A stretch of DNA of 17,928 nucleotides from an uncultured Muribaculaceae bacterium (GTDB lineage Bacteria > Bacteroidota > Bacteroidia > Bacteroidales > Muribaculaceae): assembly GCA_947173755.1 (NCBI GenBank), contig CAMWGM010000006.1, positions 1 to 17,928 of the forward strand. The letters run 5' to 3'. The position numbers and the translations under genes are program-made. Each line of letters begins with the position of its first letter. The stretch's first letter is position 1. Below the pieces are notes generated by a model that was given only the letters and a program-made list of their open reading frames with translations, did no database searches and was not told where the DNA came from. Shown here piece by piece: positions 1-8,481 of the stretch.

Positions 1-845
1 ATATGATTGAGCGCCTTGATGGCGATGTCGAGTCCTTTGATCGGGTCGTCGATTCTGGCGGCCCCGAAGGCTATGATGTCGGTCTTCTGCTTAGAAATGA
101 CCGGGGTCAGCGGATGCGAGGGGGCAATGTCGTAGTAGTCGATCGGGAATGGATTGTGGATCGTCCGCAACGGCATGTCGCGGAGGAGTTTCGAATGACG
201 CGCGCGCTCCTCGAGCCATGTGCTGACAGTGACATAGTTGATCGGCACCTCCGAATAAAGAGCATTTTTCTTCAGCCAGATTTTGTGGGAAAGGTCGTTG
301 GGGCTTCCTCCACCGTTGAGATACTGGCAGCGCCCGCACTCATCGAGGAAATGGTCGCACTCGCACGCATGGTGGCATATGCCTGTCATGGCCCACATGT
401 CGTGGAGCGTCCAGACGATTTTCTTACCCATTTTGTGGAGACGGCGGATGCCGTTAAGGCCGAGAAGTCCCTGGTTGAACCAACCGAGACATACGATGTC
501 AGCCTCCTTCACCCAGGGATGATGATGGACGTTGATGGCAAATTTGGCAGTCGAGATCTTGAACAGGCGCTCGCGCGACAGACCGTTTGCCACAAAAATT
601 CCGAGACGCTCGAGCATAAAAGCAGTTCCCCGGCACCACCTCATGGAGATATCAGAGACGTTTTCCTCTTCGGAAAGTTTGGTATAGACGACCATTCGGG
701 CGTCGAGTCCGGCCCGGCGCAGGGCCTGCATCAAACGGAACGTCACAACGGCCGCACCGCCCAGAATATCGCTACTGTTGACGAGCACAATCTTCTTTCC
801 GACCAGAGACGGGGGAAGTGACAGTGGCCTTTCTTCAGCAGACAT
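1..845 (-). CDS. GT4-family glycosyltransferase, N-terminal part (cut by window edge)
   Basis: Leftward frame from the ATG at 843-845, open through the window edge; 281 residues are visible and the C-terminal catalytic half is missing. The N-terminus reads as a Rossmann-type GT-B donor/acceptor fold: a KKIVLVNSSD strand, the glycine-rich turn ILGGAAV (about residues 27-33) and an RLMQAL helix. These are typical of Bacteroidetes cell-surface polysaccharide glycosyltransferases. Around residues 145-173 lies WTLHDMWAMTGICHHAC followed by a cysteine cluster (C157, C161, C163, C170, C173), a recurring feature of this GT4 subgroup that may bind metal. FGAARIDDPIKGLDIAI near the cut is the start of the second Rossmann domain (motif G-x-D-x-x-K-G-L). 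No signal peptide or membrane segment, so it is presumably cytoplasmic and builds a capsule, O-antigen or exopolysaccharide. The 67 nt before the start hold no recognisable Bacteroidetes promoter, so it may depend on read-through from the upstream transporter gene. The sugar substrate cannot be told from sequence. Confidence 0.85.
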   Translation of the reverse strand, partial: MSAEERPLSLPPSLVGKKIVLVNSSDILGGAAVVTFRLMQALRRAGLDARMVVYTKLSEEENVSDISMRWCRGTAFMLERLGIFVANGLSRERLFKISTAKFAINVHHHPWVKEADIVCLGWFNQGLLGLNGIRRLHKMGKKIVWTLHDMWAMTGICHHACECDHFLDECGRCQYLNGGGSPNDLSHKIWLKKNALYSEVPINYVTVSTWLEERARHSKLLRDMPLRTIHNPFPIDYYDIAPSHPLTPVISKQKTDIIAFGAARIDDPIKGLDIAIKALNH

Positions 846-895
846 AAATTATAATGTGAGAATAAGCATGAGTGAATGAATGGAGAAAAGAGGGT

Positions 896-908
896 CGGCG
901 TCACGCCG
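896..908 (-). terminator. Weak candidate terminator hairpin after the Na/Pi-type transporter gene
   Basis: A perfect 5-bp GC stem (CGGCG / CGCCG) with a 3-nt loop lies a few bases past the transporter stop codon. On the minus strand it is followed by a pyrimidine stretch (ACCCTCTTTTCTCC) with only four consecutive T. The stem is short and the T run interrupted, so termination is probably partial at best. Some transcripts may continue into the glycosyltransferase gene. Confidence 0.25.
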
Positions 909-912
909 GATA

Positions 913-2730
913 TCAAGCCATGTGGGAGCGGAAAAGCACCTTGACCTCGTCGACAACGTTGATGATGTAGTCGCCCACCTTTTCGAGAGAACCGATGATA
1001 TCCATATAATAGATACCTGCCTGATACTGGTAGCGATGGTCGTTGATAGCGTCGATATTGGCCGAGCGCAGGGTGTTGCGCAGGTTGTTGATCTCACGCT
1101 CGCGGTTGTATGAGGTGATGATGTCGCTCTCCTGCGCAGACTCAAAGTTGCGCAGCAGCAGGATAGCGTTTGTCATGGCAGCCTCGACGGCAATGAACAT
1201 CGAGTCGATGTTGTGATAGATCTCTTCGTTGAACTCGGCATTGCTCTCGCGCTTGCGGGTCAGGATCTTGGCCACGCCGTAACAGCAGTCGGCTATGCTC
1301 TCGATCTCGCTGACGATGCGGAACATTCCGGCGATGCGATGCTTGGATTCATTGGAGAGACGACCTTCGGAGGTGCGGTTGAGATAAGAAGCGATCTCGA
1401 GTTCCATACGGTCGGAAATCTCCTCATATTTCTCAAGACGCGAGAACTGTTTGGTGAAATCGTCGCCATCCTTCACATGTACGAGTGCCTGAGCCATACC
1501 GATCATGCGCTGTACGCGTTCGGAGTAAACCACGATCTCCTTTTCGGCCTGCGTGAGGTTCAACTCGGTCGAACTCATGAGACCACCGGAGATGAACTTG
1601 AGCTGGAATTCATCGTCCTCCTTCTTGCGCGAGGGCACGAGACGCTCGACGATCTTGACATAGACGTTTGTGAACCATATCATGATCAGGAGGTTGGTCA
1701 GACAGAAGAGTGTCGGGAAAATCGAGAGACCGATCGAGACACTCTGCTGCAGTTTGGCCACCTGGGCAAGGATGGGGTGACCGACGGGGAGCGAGCCGTC
1801 GAAGAGGTGGTTGTAGGTATCGGGGTCGGTGGCCTCGATGTTGTTGACGAACGCCTGCAACTGAGTGGGGTCTCCCTGACCGACAGCCTCGGTGAGCCAC
1901 TGGACAAGGTGGACAAACGGATAGAAGACGCAGAGCATCCAGGCCGTACCGAGCACGTTGAAGAGCAGGTGACCCATGGCTGCGCGTTTGGCGGCAGCAT
2001 TACCTCCGAGCGACGCCATAAGCGGAGTAACGGTAGTACCGATCTTCGATCCGAGGATGATGGCACACGACAGGTCGAAACCGATCCAGCCCTTCGAACA
2101 CATGATGAGGGTGATGGCGAATGTCGCGGCCGAACTCTGAATGATGGCAGTGACCACGATACCTACGGCGAGGAAGACGAGCACCGACCCGAAGCCCATC
2201 GTGGTGTAGCGGGTGAGGAACTCGAACATCTGGGGGTTGCTCTGAAGGTCGGGCACATAGAGCGAGATGAAATCGAGACCCTGGAAGAGGAACGCGAAAC
2301 CAATGATGAACTCACCGATCGATTTGCGCTTGGAGGACTTGGAATAGAGAAGCGGGATAGAGATGCCGATGAGCGGGAGCACAAAGGCGGTCATATTGAC
2401 CTTGAACCCGAAGAGGGAGATGAGCCACATGGTGAAGGTCGCACCCAGGTTCGCACCCATGATGACGGCCATTGACTGGGCGAGCGTCATGAGACCGGCA
2501 TTGACGAAACTTACCACCATCACAGTCGATGCCGACGAACTCTGAATCAGCGCAGTGATGAGGAATCCGGTCAGTGTACCCGTGAAACGGTTGCGGGTCA
2601 TCGCCGAGAGAATGGAGCGGAGACGGTCGCCGGCGGCCTTCTGCAGACCCTCGCTCATAACCTTCATGCCATAGAGGAACAGGGCGACTGATCCCAGAAG
2701 GCAAAGGAGGTCTAAGAAACTGTAACTCAT
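913..2730 (-). CDS. Na/Pi cotransporter family protein with C-terminal PhoU-like domain
   Basis: A 605-residue inner-membrane protein. The N-terminal ~360 residues are hydrophobic and carry the two inverted Na/Pi-cotransporter repeats. The first has QSSSAST at 63-69 and GANLGATFT at 92-100. The second has QSSAAT at 198-203 and GSKIGTTVTPLMAS at about 227-240. The QSSS motifs are the family's substrate/Na+ site. From about residue 385 to the end is a soluble, charged, helical region that fits a PhoU-like domain, as in the bacterial NptA/YjbB-type proteins (usually 540-600 aa, so this is full length). Expected role is sodium-coupled phosphate movement, or export as described for YjbB; direction and substrate are inferred from the family only. 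Start chosen at the ATG at 2730, where a membrane segment begins at once. It has its own promoter 64 nt upstream and is separated from the efflux operon by 120 nt. Confidence 0.9.
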   Translation of the reverse strand: MSYSFLDLLCLLGSVALFLYGMKVMSEGLQKAAGDRLRSILSAMTRNRFTGTLTGFLITALIQSSSASTVMVVSFVNAGLMTLAQSMAVIMGANLGATFTMWLISLFGFKVNMTAFVLPLIGISIPLLYSKSSKRKSIGEFIIGFAFLFQGLDFISLYVPDLQSNPQMFEFLTRYTTMGFGSVLVFLAVGIVVTAIIQSSAATFAITLIMCSKGWIGFDLSCAIILGSKIGTTVTPLMASLGGNAAAKRAAMGHLLFNVLGTAWMLCVFYPFVHLVQWLTEAVGQGDPTQLQAFVNNIEATDPDTYNHLFDGSLPVGHPILAQVAKLQQSVSIGLSIFPTLFCLTNLLIMIWFTNVYVKIVERLVPSRKKEDDEFQLKFISGGLMSSTELNLTQAEKEIVVYSERVQRMIGMAQALVHVKDGDDFTKQFSRLEKYEEISDRMELEIASYLNRTSEGRLSNESKHRIAGMFRIVSEIESIADCCYGVAKILTRKRESNAEFNEEIYHNIDSMFIAVEAAMTNAILLLRNFESAQESDIITSYNREREINNLRNTLRSANIDAINDHRYQYQAGIYYMDIIGSLEKVGDYIINVVDEVKVLFRSHMA

Positions 2731-2794
2731 AGAGAAATTGGAGTATGATTGGAACCTGGAGAGTCAACTTGCCCGAAGACCTGACTATCCATGT

Positions 2795-2828
2795 GCAAAG
2801 ATACTATTTTTTCTCAAAATCTTCCAAT
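2795..2828 (-). promoter_or_regulatory. Bacteroidetes-type promoter for the Na/Pi-type transporter gene
   Basis: On the minus strand, TATCTTTGC at 2803-2795 matches the Bacteroidetes -7 element TAnnTTTG. An ATTG at about 2828-2825 sits roughly 21 nt further upstream in the place of the -33 TTTG element. The predicted leader to the ATG at 2730 is about 60 nt and has no obvious fold. The promoter lies just after the TolC-type gene stop (2851), so this gene is probably its own unit. Confidence 0.6.
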
Positions 2829-2850
2829 AGTCATGGAAAGAAAAATTTCG

Positions 2851-4164
2851 TCACCGCAAAATGGAAGATGGGTCGGCATAAAATCCGAGTATCCGCGCAC
2901 GGAGAATATGCTCATAGCGGGCCTGGGTGAGACGCGCAAGAGCGTTGGCATAGTTGGTGCGCGCCTCTGTGGTCTCGGTGAGGGTCGCGCGACCATAGGC
3001 ATACTTCTCGTTCATGGCGTCGAGAGCCGCGCGTGCCGCTTCGGTGGCGCGACAGGCAGCCTGCCAGGAGGCGGAGGCGTTGACAGTCTGTTGCCATGCC
3101 TGCTCGACCGACTTGTAGAGCTGGGTGCGCTGACGTTCGAGTTCGAGATCAGCCTGACGCACCTGCATCCGGGCCTGACGCACCTGATTGCGGGTGTTGA
3201 AGGCATCGAAAATCGGCACGGAAATCGAAAAGCCCAGCGATCGGGAGAAATTGTCGCGCATCTGGCGCGAGAAACCGGGATTGTCGCTTCCGGAGAGAGT
3301 GTAATATGTACTTCCCAGCCCGGCATTGAAGTTAAGCCGGGGCAGATAGCCTGACTGAGCGACACTTACGGCGTGGCGGGCAAGTTCTACCTGTCCTGCG
3401 GCTGCCTTGATGGAGGCGTTTGTTCCGAGAGCCGAGGCATAGATGTCGGCTACAGATGGCACATTGCCGTCGGGAGGCAGAGAGAGGAGGGTGTCGACCT
3501 GAAAGCCTTCGGCCGAGGGGAGTTGAAGTGCCTGGGCCAGATCGACAAGAGCGAGCGATGCGTCGCCTTCGGCCTGCACGAGCTGCAGACGGTTCTGCTC
3601 GACCTCCGACTGAGCCTGAAGAGCTTCGATCTCAGCCACCTTCCCACCCTCGACGAGCACGAGCGTGCGGGCATGCTGGGCTTCGGAAAGAGCGAGATTT
3701 TCACGCGCGACGTCGACCATCGAGCGGGTGTAGAGAGCCTGAAGATAATAGGCGAGTACACCGAGTGTCACCTCCTCACGGGCGGCACGGACACGTGTCT
3801 CGCTGACCGGGACGGCGGCCTGAGCCTGCCGCAGGGTGCGCAGGGCCGAGAGACCCTGAAAGACGGGGAGCGAAAACTGCGCATTCCAGCCGAACGACGA
3901 TGTGTTGCGGTTGGCGTAGGTGTTCTGGGCGGTCAGACCTCGGCCGAAATCCCAGTTCTGGGCAGCACCGGCAGAAAGGGTCGGCAGAAAGCGGGATTTG
4001 GCCTCGACGACCGACTGATGTGCCTTTTCGAGATCAAGTTGCGCCGATTTGACACTGAGGTTATGGCTGACGGCATAGTTGACACAGGAATCGAGCGTCC
4101 AGACCTCGGCACTCGCAGAGACTGTCGCGCCGAGCAGCAGCGAAGCGATAATGAGATGTTTCAT
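2851..4164 (-). CDS. TolC-family outer membrane efflux protein
   Basis: 437 residues, a normal length for a TolC/OEP-family channel. A signal peptide is clear: positive start MKH, hydrophobic core LIIASLLLGATVSA, and likely cleavage after ASA near residue 19. The mature protein begins EVWTLDSCVNYAVSHNLSVKSAQLDLEKA, the family's standard opening (W-T-L-x-x-C/A-V-x-x-A). Two long helical repeats rich in Ala, Gln and Glu follow (about 50-215 and 235-430). They form the periplasmic tunnel, with a beta-barrel in the outer membrane after trimerisation. A fragment such as SRSLGFSISVPIFDAFNTRNQVRQA is characteristic of the second repeat. It is the last gene of the pump operon; its ATG lies 3 nt past the adaptor's stop codon, so translation is probably coupled. 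No exported substrate can be named. Confidence 0.92.
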   Translation of the reverse strand: MKHLIIASLLLGATVSASAEVWTLDSCVNYAVSHNLSVKSAQLDLEKAHQSVVEAKSRFLPTLSAGAAQNWDFGRGLTAQNTYANRNTSSFGWNAQFSLPVFQGLSALRTLRQAQAAVPVSETRVRAAREEVTLGVLAYYLQALYTRSMVDVARENLALSEAQHARTLVLVEGGKVAEIEALQAQSEVEQNRLQLVQAEGDASLALVDLAQALQLPSAEGFQVDTLLSLPPDGNVPSVADIYASALGTNASIKAAAGQVELARHAVSVAQSGYLPRLNFNAGLGSTYYTLSGSDNPGFSRQMRDNFSRSLGFSISVPIFDAFNTRNQVRQARMQVRQADLELERQRTQLYKSVEQAWQQTVNASASWQAACRATEAARAALDAMNEKYAYGRATLTETTEARTNYANALARLTQARYEHILRARILGFYADPSSILR

Positions 4165-4167
4165 TTG

Positions 4168-5268
4168 TCAATTTCCCGATTTGGCTGCCCCGCGCAGACG
4201 CGAAGAGGCGGTGATGCCTTCCTTGATTTCGATATTGATGCCATCGGAGAGTCCGGTGACGACTGGCGTGCGCTTGAAATTCTGCGGGCCCACGGTGTCT
4301 GTAAGGACATAGACGAATGTCGAGTCGGCTCCCCACTCGAGGACGCTCTCCGGGATAGTGAGCACCGAATCCACGTGGGCAAGGCTTACAGTAGCGTTTG
4401 CCGAGTAACCGGCTCGGAGGGAACGGTCGGAGGGCACGTTGACAGCCGCCTTGATGTCGAAGGTATTCGCGCCGTTGGTCTCCGTGCCCTTGGGCGCGAT
4501 GAGTTCGATCACGGCCGAGAGCGAAAGGTCGGGGAGCGCACCGATCGCAATCTCCATGGGCTGACCGACGGAAAGAAGACCGACCTCGGTCTCGTCAACC
4601 TTTCCCTCGAAAACGAGATTATTCATGTCGGCCACGGTGGCGATGGTAGTGCCGTCATTCATCGTATTGGCCTGAATAACAGATGTACCGACCTTCACCG
4701 GGACATCGAGAACGAGACCCGACGTGGTGGCGCGCACGAGTGTGTTGCTCTCCTTTGCATTGGTCTTCGAGACGCCCTCCTTGACAATCGAATAGGCATC
4801 CTCGGCTGCGGCAAGTTCGGCTCGTGCCTGAGCCAGAGTGGTGGCCGAGGTCTCAAACTCCTCGCGCGGAATCACTTTCTTCTCGAAAAGAAGTGTGTTG
4901 CGGTCATGTTTCTGCTGTGCATCGGCGAGAGAGATCTTGGCCGACGATATGCGCGACAGAGCTGACGAGAGCTGGCCTTCATCGGGGATCACCTTGATGC
5001 GAGCCACAATGTCACCCTCATTGACCATATCGCCTTCCACGATATTGATCTCCGAGATGATGCCCGACACCTGAGGCTTGATCTCGATCTCGTCGCGAGG
5101 TTCGATCTTTCCGGTCAGGATAGTGGACCGCTGGAGATCACCCACCGTGGGTGAGACAATCTCATAGACGACCTCCTTGGGCCGGGAATTAAAGTAGAGA
5201 TAGACGAACGTGCCGATGAAGAGGACGGCAACGAGCACTAAGAGAATGTATTTGAATATGCGTTTCAT
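4168..5268 (-). CDS. HlyD/MacA-type periplasmic adaptor (membrane fusion protein)
   Basis: 366 residues. Residues 7-26 form a single N-terminal membrane anchor. LTGKIEPRDEIEIKPQVSGI (51-70) and the sequence to about residue 92 form the first half of the biotinyl-lipoyl-like domain. An alpha-hairpin coiled coil rich in Ala, Gln and Glu runs about 98-165. The second lipoyl half follows (SGLVLDVPVKVGTSV, about 183-197), then a beta-barrel domain (GKVDETEVGLLSVGQPMEI) and a membrane-proximal domain with LRAGYSANATV. This is the normal order for MacA-like adaptors that dock a MacB-type ABC transporter onto TolC. It sits between the second permease (15 nt gap) and the TolC-type gene (3 nt gap), which fits that role exactly. 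Expected location is anchored in the inner membrane and extending through the periplasm. Confidence 0.92.
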   Translation of the reverse strand: MKRIFKYILLVLVAVLFIGTFVYLYFNSRPKEVVYEIVSPTVGDLQRSTILTGKIEPRDEIEIKPQVSGIISEINIVEGDMVNEGDIVARIKVIPDEGQLSSALSRISSAKISLADAQQKHDRNTLLFEKKVIPREEFETSATTLAQARAELAAAEDAYSIVKEGVSKTNAKESNTLVRATTSGLVLDVPVKVGTSVIQANTMNDGTTIATVADMNNLVFEGKVDETEVGLLSVGQPMEIAIGALPDLSLSAVIELIAPKGTETNGANTFDIKAAVNVPSDRSLRAGYSANATVSLAHVDSVLTIPESVLEWGADSTFVYVLTDTVGPQNFKRTPVVTGLSDGINIEIKEGITASSRLRGAAKSGN

Positions 5269-5283
5269 TGTTGGGAATGTTTT

Positions 5284-6516
5284 CTACTTGTCGTTGAGAG
5301 CCTCGATGGGTTTGATCTGCATAGCTTTGAAGGCGGGGATTATGCCGGCGGCCGTGCCCAGTACAAGGAATGTCACCAGGATGGCCATGGCTGTCGTGAA
5401 CGGGAGTTGGGCCGCGATGCCAGTCAGATGTTGCACAGCCCCGAGGATGAGTGAGGCGAACACTATTCCGGCGATACCGGCCACGGTCGTGAGCACCATA
5501 CTTTCGGATAGAATCTGGACGATGATGTCGCGCGGCTTCGCTCCGATGGCACGTCGGATACCGATTTCATGGGTACGCTCGCGGACGATGATCCACATGA
5601 TGTTACCGATGCCGATAACACCGGAGAGCAATGTTCCGACACCGACGAAGAGTGCCAGCAGGGTGATCCCGGTGAAGATATTCTCGACCATCTTGAACTG
5701 CTCGGAGATATCGAAAAATCCGAGAGCCGCACGGTCGTCAGGGGCGATCGGATGGTTGCGCGCCACGAGACGGCGGATCAGATTCTCATATTCTCCCGGT
5801 GAATGACCCGGTTTGATGGTCATCATGAAGAGATTGACCTTGTTTCCAAGGTTATAGGAGGAGCGCATCGACTGGTAGGGGATGAAGACACACTCGTCCA
5901 TCGGTGCCCCGCCGATGTTGATCTCGGAGGTCTGCCCTACCGTTCCAACCACCTTATAATATATACCGTTCAGCTCGATTTCTTTTCCGAGCGCCTCCGA
6001 CGAGCCGAAAATCTCGTCGGCCACCTTCCGGCCCACCACACAGACCTTTCGGGCGTTCGCATCATCGGCCTCGTTGATGAAGCGGCCGGCGTAGATGATC
6101 GGGGAGAAGATTTTCGAATAGCCCGGCTCGACGCCGTTGAGTTGGGCCGACGATTTCTTCTGGCCGTAGACAGCGTTTGCCCAGAGGATATTGACCGCCG
6201 ACGAATGCTCGATCTCGGGAATGGCGGTGCGGATGTTGGTGATGTCGGTCAGATTGAGGTCAAGAGGCATTCCTTTGTTAAACCCGGCATAACTCTTGGA
6301 TGTGCGTCCGGGGAAAGCCACGGCGACATTGGTGGCGAAACCCTCGAAATTGCGGCTCATAAGTTTCTTGAGCAGATCGGAGCCCCCGAGCAGCAGCGCG
6401 AGCATGGCCGTCCCCCAGAAGATGCCGAAACCTGTCAGGAAGGTACGGGTCTTGTTCTGCGAGAGTGTGGCGCCTATTTCGCGCCAGTTTTCTATGTCGA
6501 ATATCGGATTGCGCAT
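5284..6516 (-). CDS. MacB/FtsX-type ABC transporter permease (second subunit)
   Basis: 410 residues with the four-helix MacB topology. One N-terminal transmembrane helix spans about residues 22-45 (RTFLTGFGIFWGTAMLALLL). A large periplasmic MacB_PCD domain spans about 50-285. Three C-terminal helices make up the FtsX domain, with the cytoplasmic coupling segment VRERTHEIGIRRAIGAKP between the first two. It ends in the family's usual AFKAMQIKPIEALNDK. No ATP-binding domain is fused, so the ATPase is supplied by the separate gene upstream. It resembles the neighbouring permease in layout but is clearly diverged, so the two probably form a heterodimer. The gap to the previous gene is 18 nt. MacB-type transporters act as mechanotransmitters, driving the adaptor-TolC assembly from the periplasmic side; substrate unknown. 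Confidence 0.92.
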   Translation of the reverse strand: MRNPIFDIENWREIGATLSQNKTRTFLTGFGIFWGTAMLALLLGGSDLLKKLMSRNFEGFATNVAVAFPGRTSKSYAGFNKGMPLDLNLTDITNIRTAIPEIEHSSAVNILWANAVYGQKKSSAQLNGVEPGYSKIFSPIIYAGRFINEADDANARKVCVVGRKVADEIFGSSEALGKEIELNGIYYKVVGTVGQTSEINIGGAPMDECVFIPYQSMRSSYNLGNKVNLFMMTIKPGHSPGEYENLIRRLVARNHPIAPDDRAALGFFDISEQFKMVENIFTGITLLALFVGVGTLLSGVIGIGNIMWIIVRERTHEIGIRRAIGAKPRDIIVQILSESMVLTTVAGIAGIVFASLILGAVQHLTGIAAQLPFTTAMAILVTFLVLGTAAGIIPAFKAMQIKPIEALNDK

Positions 6517-6534
6517 GGCGTTTCTGTCAGTATA

Positions 6535-7773
6535 TCATTCGTCGCGCAGGGCTTCGACAGGTTTGATCTTGAGTGATTTCAGAGCGGGGAATAGTCCGGC
6601 AAGACATCCGGTGATGACGAGCACCACTGTCACCTGGAGGGCTATCGACAGGTCGACCGAAGGATCCTTGAAAATCGGCGGATGGCCCTGCGGACCGGGA
6701 GAGAGCGTGAAGTGGGCGATCAGTTGGGTGACAATCACTCCAAGCACTATGCCGACATAGCCGAACAGGGTCGTGATGGCCACACTCTCGAGTATGATCT
6801 GCCGCAGGATGGCGACGGGACGCGCTCCGATGGCACGGCGGACACCTATCTCGTGGGTACGTTCCCGGACCGAGACAAACATGATGTTGCTGACACCGAC
6901 GATGCCAGACAGAAGAGTCAGAAGACCGATGATCCAGACTGCAAGTGTGAGCGTGGAGAGGGCGGTATTCGTGGTGGCGAAATCGCGGAAACGATTCCAT
7001 ATCCAGAGCGCCGAATCGTCGGTGGGGTCAAATGAGTGCACGTTTCCGAGGGTGGAGCGGAACTCATTCTCTGCCTCATTGGCATCCTCGACCGTCGACA
7101 GGCCTTTTGCCTTCACCTGCATGCGGCGGATATTTTCCGAGCCGCCGGCAAGAGCCTTTGCCGTGGTATAGGGGATGATGCTCGAGCGCATCCATTCGTG
7201 GAAATATATACCCACTACGGTGAAAGAAAGGTCGCCGACACGCACGAATTTTCCGACAGCGGGTTCACCTACACCGAAGAGCGTATTGGCGTTCTCGCGG
7301 TGAAGCACGATGACGCGACGGCCCTGCTCGATATCGTTGTCGTTGATATACCGGCCCTCCTCCATCGTGGTTCCGTCGCTGCGTTGCGACTGAGGATAGA
7401 CACCTTTATAGCCTCCGGTGAGATAATCTTTCTGGGTGGAGATGACGACAGAGTCGTTGCTGAGTTCGGGCACGGCGTAAGCCACGATATTTCCGTTGCG
7501 CGACTCAAGGAGTTCGGTATCAGACTCTTTAAGCGTAATGCTGCGCTCATCCTTAAGTCCTTTATAAGGTTTTTGAGCCCAGCCGCCCGTGATGCTCATC
7601 ACCTCCTTATCCCGCTGGGAGAACATACCTGTCACACCGTTTACCAGACCGTTTGACACGGCAAGGAGCACGATGAGCAGAAAGATGCCCCACGAGACGG
7701 CGAAGCCGGTCAACGCAGTGCGCAACTTGTTGAAACGCAGTGTGGCGAGTATTTCGTTGAAAAGGTCGATCAT
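6535..7773 (-). CDS. MacB/FtsX-type ABC transporter permease (first subunit)
   Basis: 412 residues with the same plan as its downstream neighbour. It has an N-terminal helix (TALTGFAVSWGIFLLIVLLAV, about 19-39), a periplasmic MacB_PCD domain (about 45-280) and a three-helix FtsX domain with coupling segment VRERTHEIGVRRAIGARP. The end is FPALKSLKIKPVEALRDE. Its start overlaps the ATPase gene's stop by 4 nt (ATGA type), indicating translational coupling and near-certain partnership with that ATPase. Two half-permeases that differ this much, served by one ATPase, point to a heterodimeric pump. Confidence 0.93.
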   Translation of the reverse strand: MIDLFNEILATLRFNKLRTALTGFAVSWGIFLLIVLLAVSNGLVNGVTGMFSQRDKEVMSITGGWAQKPYKGLKDERSITLKESDTELLESRNGNIVAYAVPELSNDSVVISTQKDYLTGGYKGVYPQSQRSDGTTMEEGRYINDNDIEQGRRVIVLHRENANTLFGVGEPAVGKFVRVGDLSFTVVGIYFHEWMRSSIIPYTTAKALAGGSENIRRMQVKAKGLSTVEDANEAENEFRSTLGNVHSFDPTDDSALWIWNRFRDFATTNTALSTLTLAVWIIGLLTLLSGIVGVSNIMFVSVRERTHEIGVRRAIGARPVAILRQIILESVAITTLFGYVGIVLGVIVTQLIAHFTLSPGPQGHPPIFKDPSVDLSIALQVTVVLVITGCLAGLFPALKSLKIKPVEALRDE

Positions 7774-8447
7774 TCCACAATGCGTCCGTCGGAAATTCGG
7801 ATAATTCGGTTGGTCTGCTCGCCGACGGCGGGATCATGGGTAACGATGACTATCGTGCGGCCTTCGGCATTAAGATCGCGGAACACCTGCATCACCTCGC
7901 GCGATGTGTGGGAGTCGAGGGCGCCGGTAGGTTCGTCTGCAAGAAGGATCGAGGGATTGGTGATCAGTGCGCGGGCTATGGCGACACGTTGCTTCTGACC
8001 GCCTGAGAGTTCCGAAGGCAGATGGGTGGCACGGTCGGCCATTCCCATCCGCTCGAGCTGCTCCATGGCGAGCGCGTTGCGTTTCTTGCGCGAGATGCCG
8101 CGGTAGAAGAGCGGGAGCGCCACGTTGTCGAGCGCATTCTTATAGCCGATAAGGTTGAACGACTGAAAGACGAAGCCTATCATGTAGTTGCGCAGGTCGG
8201 CCGCACGGTTTTCCGACAGATTTTTTATGAGAACGCCGTCGAGATGATACTCGCCAGAGTCATAATTGTCGAGAATGCCGAGAATATTGAGCAGTGTCGA
8301 TTTTCCGGAGCCTGATGCCCCCATGATCGACACGAGTTCACCCTTCTCGATGCCTAACGATACATCCTTGAGCACATGCAGGGGCACTACGCCGGGATAT
8401 GACTTGTTGATGTCGTGAAGGTCGATTATGTATTTGTGGTCGTTCAT
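7770..8447 (-). CDS. ABC transporter ATP-binding protein, LolD/MacB class
   Basis: 225 residues from the ATG at 8447. Upstream in-frame codons reach a TTG at 8465, but the ATG gives the usual N-terminus (MNDHKYIIDLHDINKSYPG), so I prefer it. All nucleotide-binding motifs are intact: Walker A GASGSGKST (43-51), Q-loop at Q95, signature LSGGQKQRVAIARAL (147-161), Walker B ILLADEP with ALD D-loop (167-178) and H-loop THD (203-205). The length and the short helical sub-domain match the LolD/FtsE/MacB ATPase class, which energises FtsX-type permeases. It is expected to sit on the cytoplasmic face of the inner membrane. It lies 34 nt downstream of maf with no promoter visible between, so it is probably transcribed from the promoter ahead of maf. 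Confidence 0.94.
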   Translation of the reverse strand: MNDHKYIIDLHDINKSYPGVVPLHVLKDVSLGIEKGELVSIMGASGSGKSTLLNILGILDNYDSGEYHLDGVLIKNLSENRAADLRNYMIGFVFQSFNLIGYKNALDNVALPLFYRGISRKKRNALAMEQLERMGMADRATHLPSELSGGQKQRVAIARALITNPSILLADEPTGALDSHTSREVMQVFRDLNAEGRTIVIVTHDPAVGEQTNRIIRISDGRIVE

Positions 8448-8481
8448 ACGCTTTAATTGACGCAACTCCTGACGAAAAGTT

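Noticed and set aside
2818..2835. Hairpin TTCCA/TGGAA downstream of the TolC-type gene as a terminator
   Set aside because: Only 5 weak base pairs with a 7-nt loop, no proper T run, and it overlaps the -33 region of the next promoter.
1213..4965. Long plus-strand open frames (420 codons at 1213-2475 and 530 codons at 3373-4965)
   Set aside because: They lie opposite clear transporter, TolC-type and adaptor genes with intact family motifs. Their translations are low-complexity and charged with no recognisable domain, as expected of antisense frames in GC-rich DNA.
8448..8465. TTG start extending the ABC ATPase by 6 residues
   Set aside because: The ATG at 8447 gives the family-typical N-terminus and no ribosome-binding site favours the TTG.
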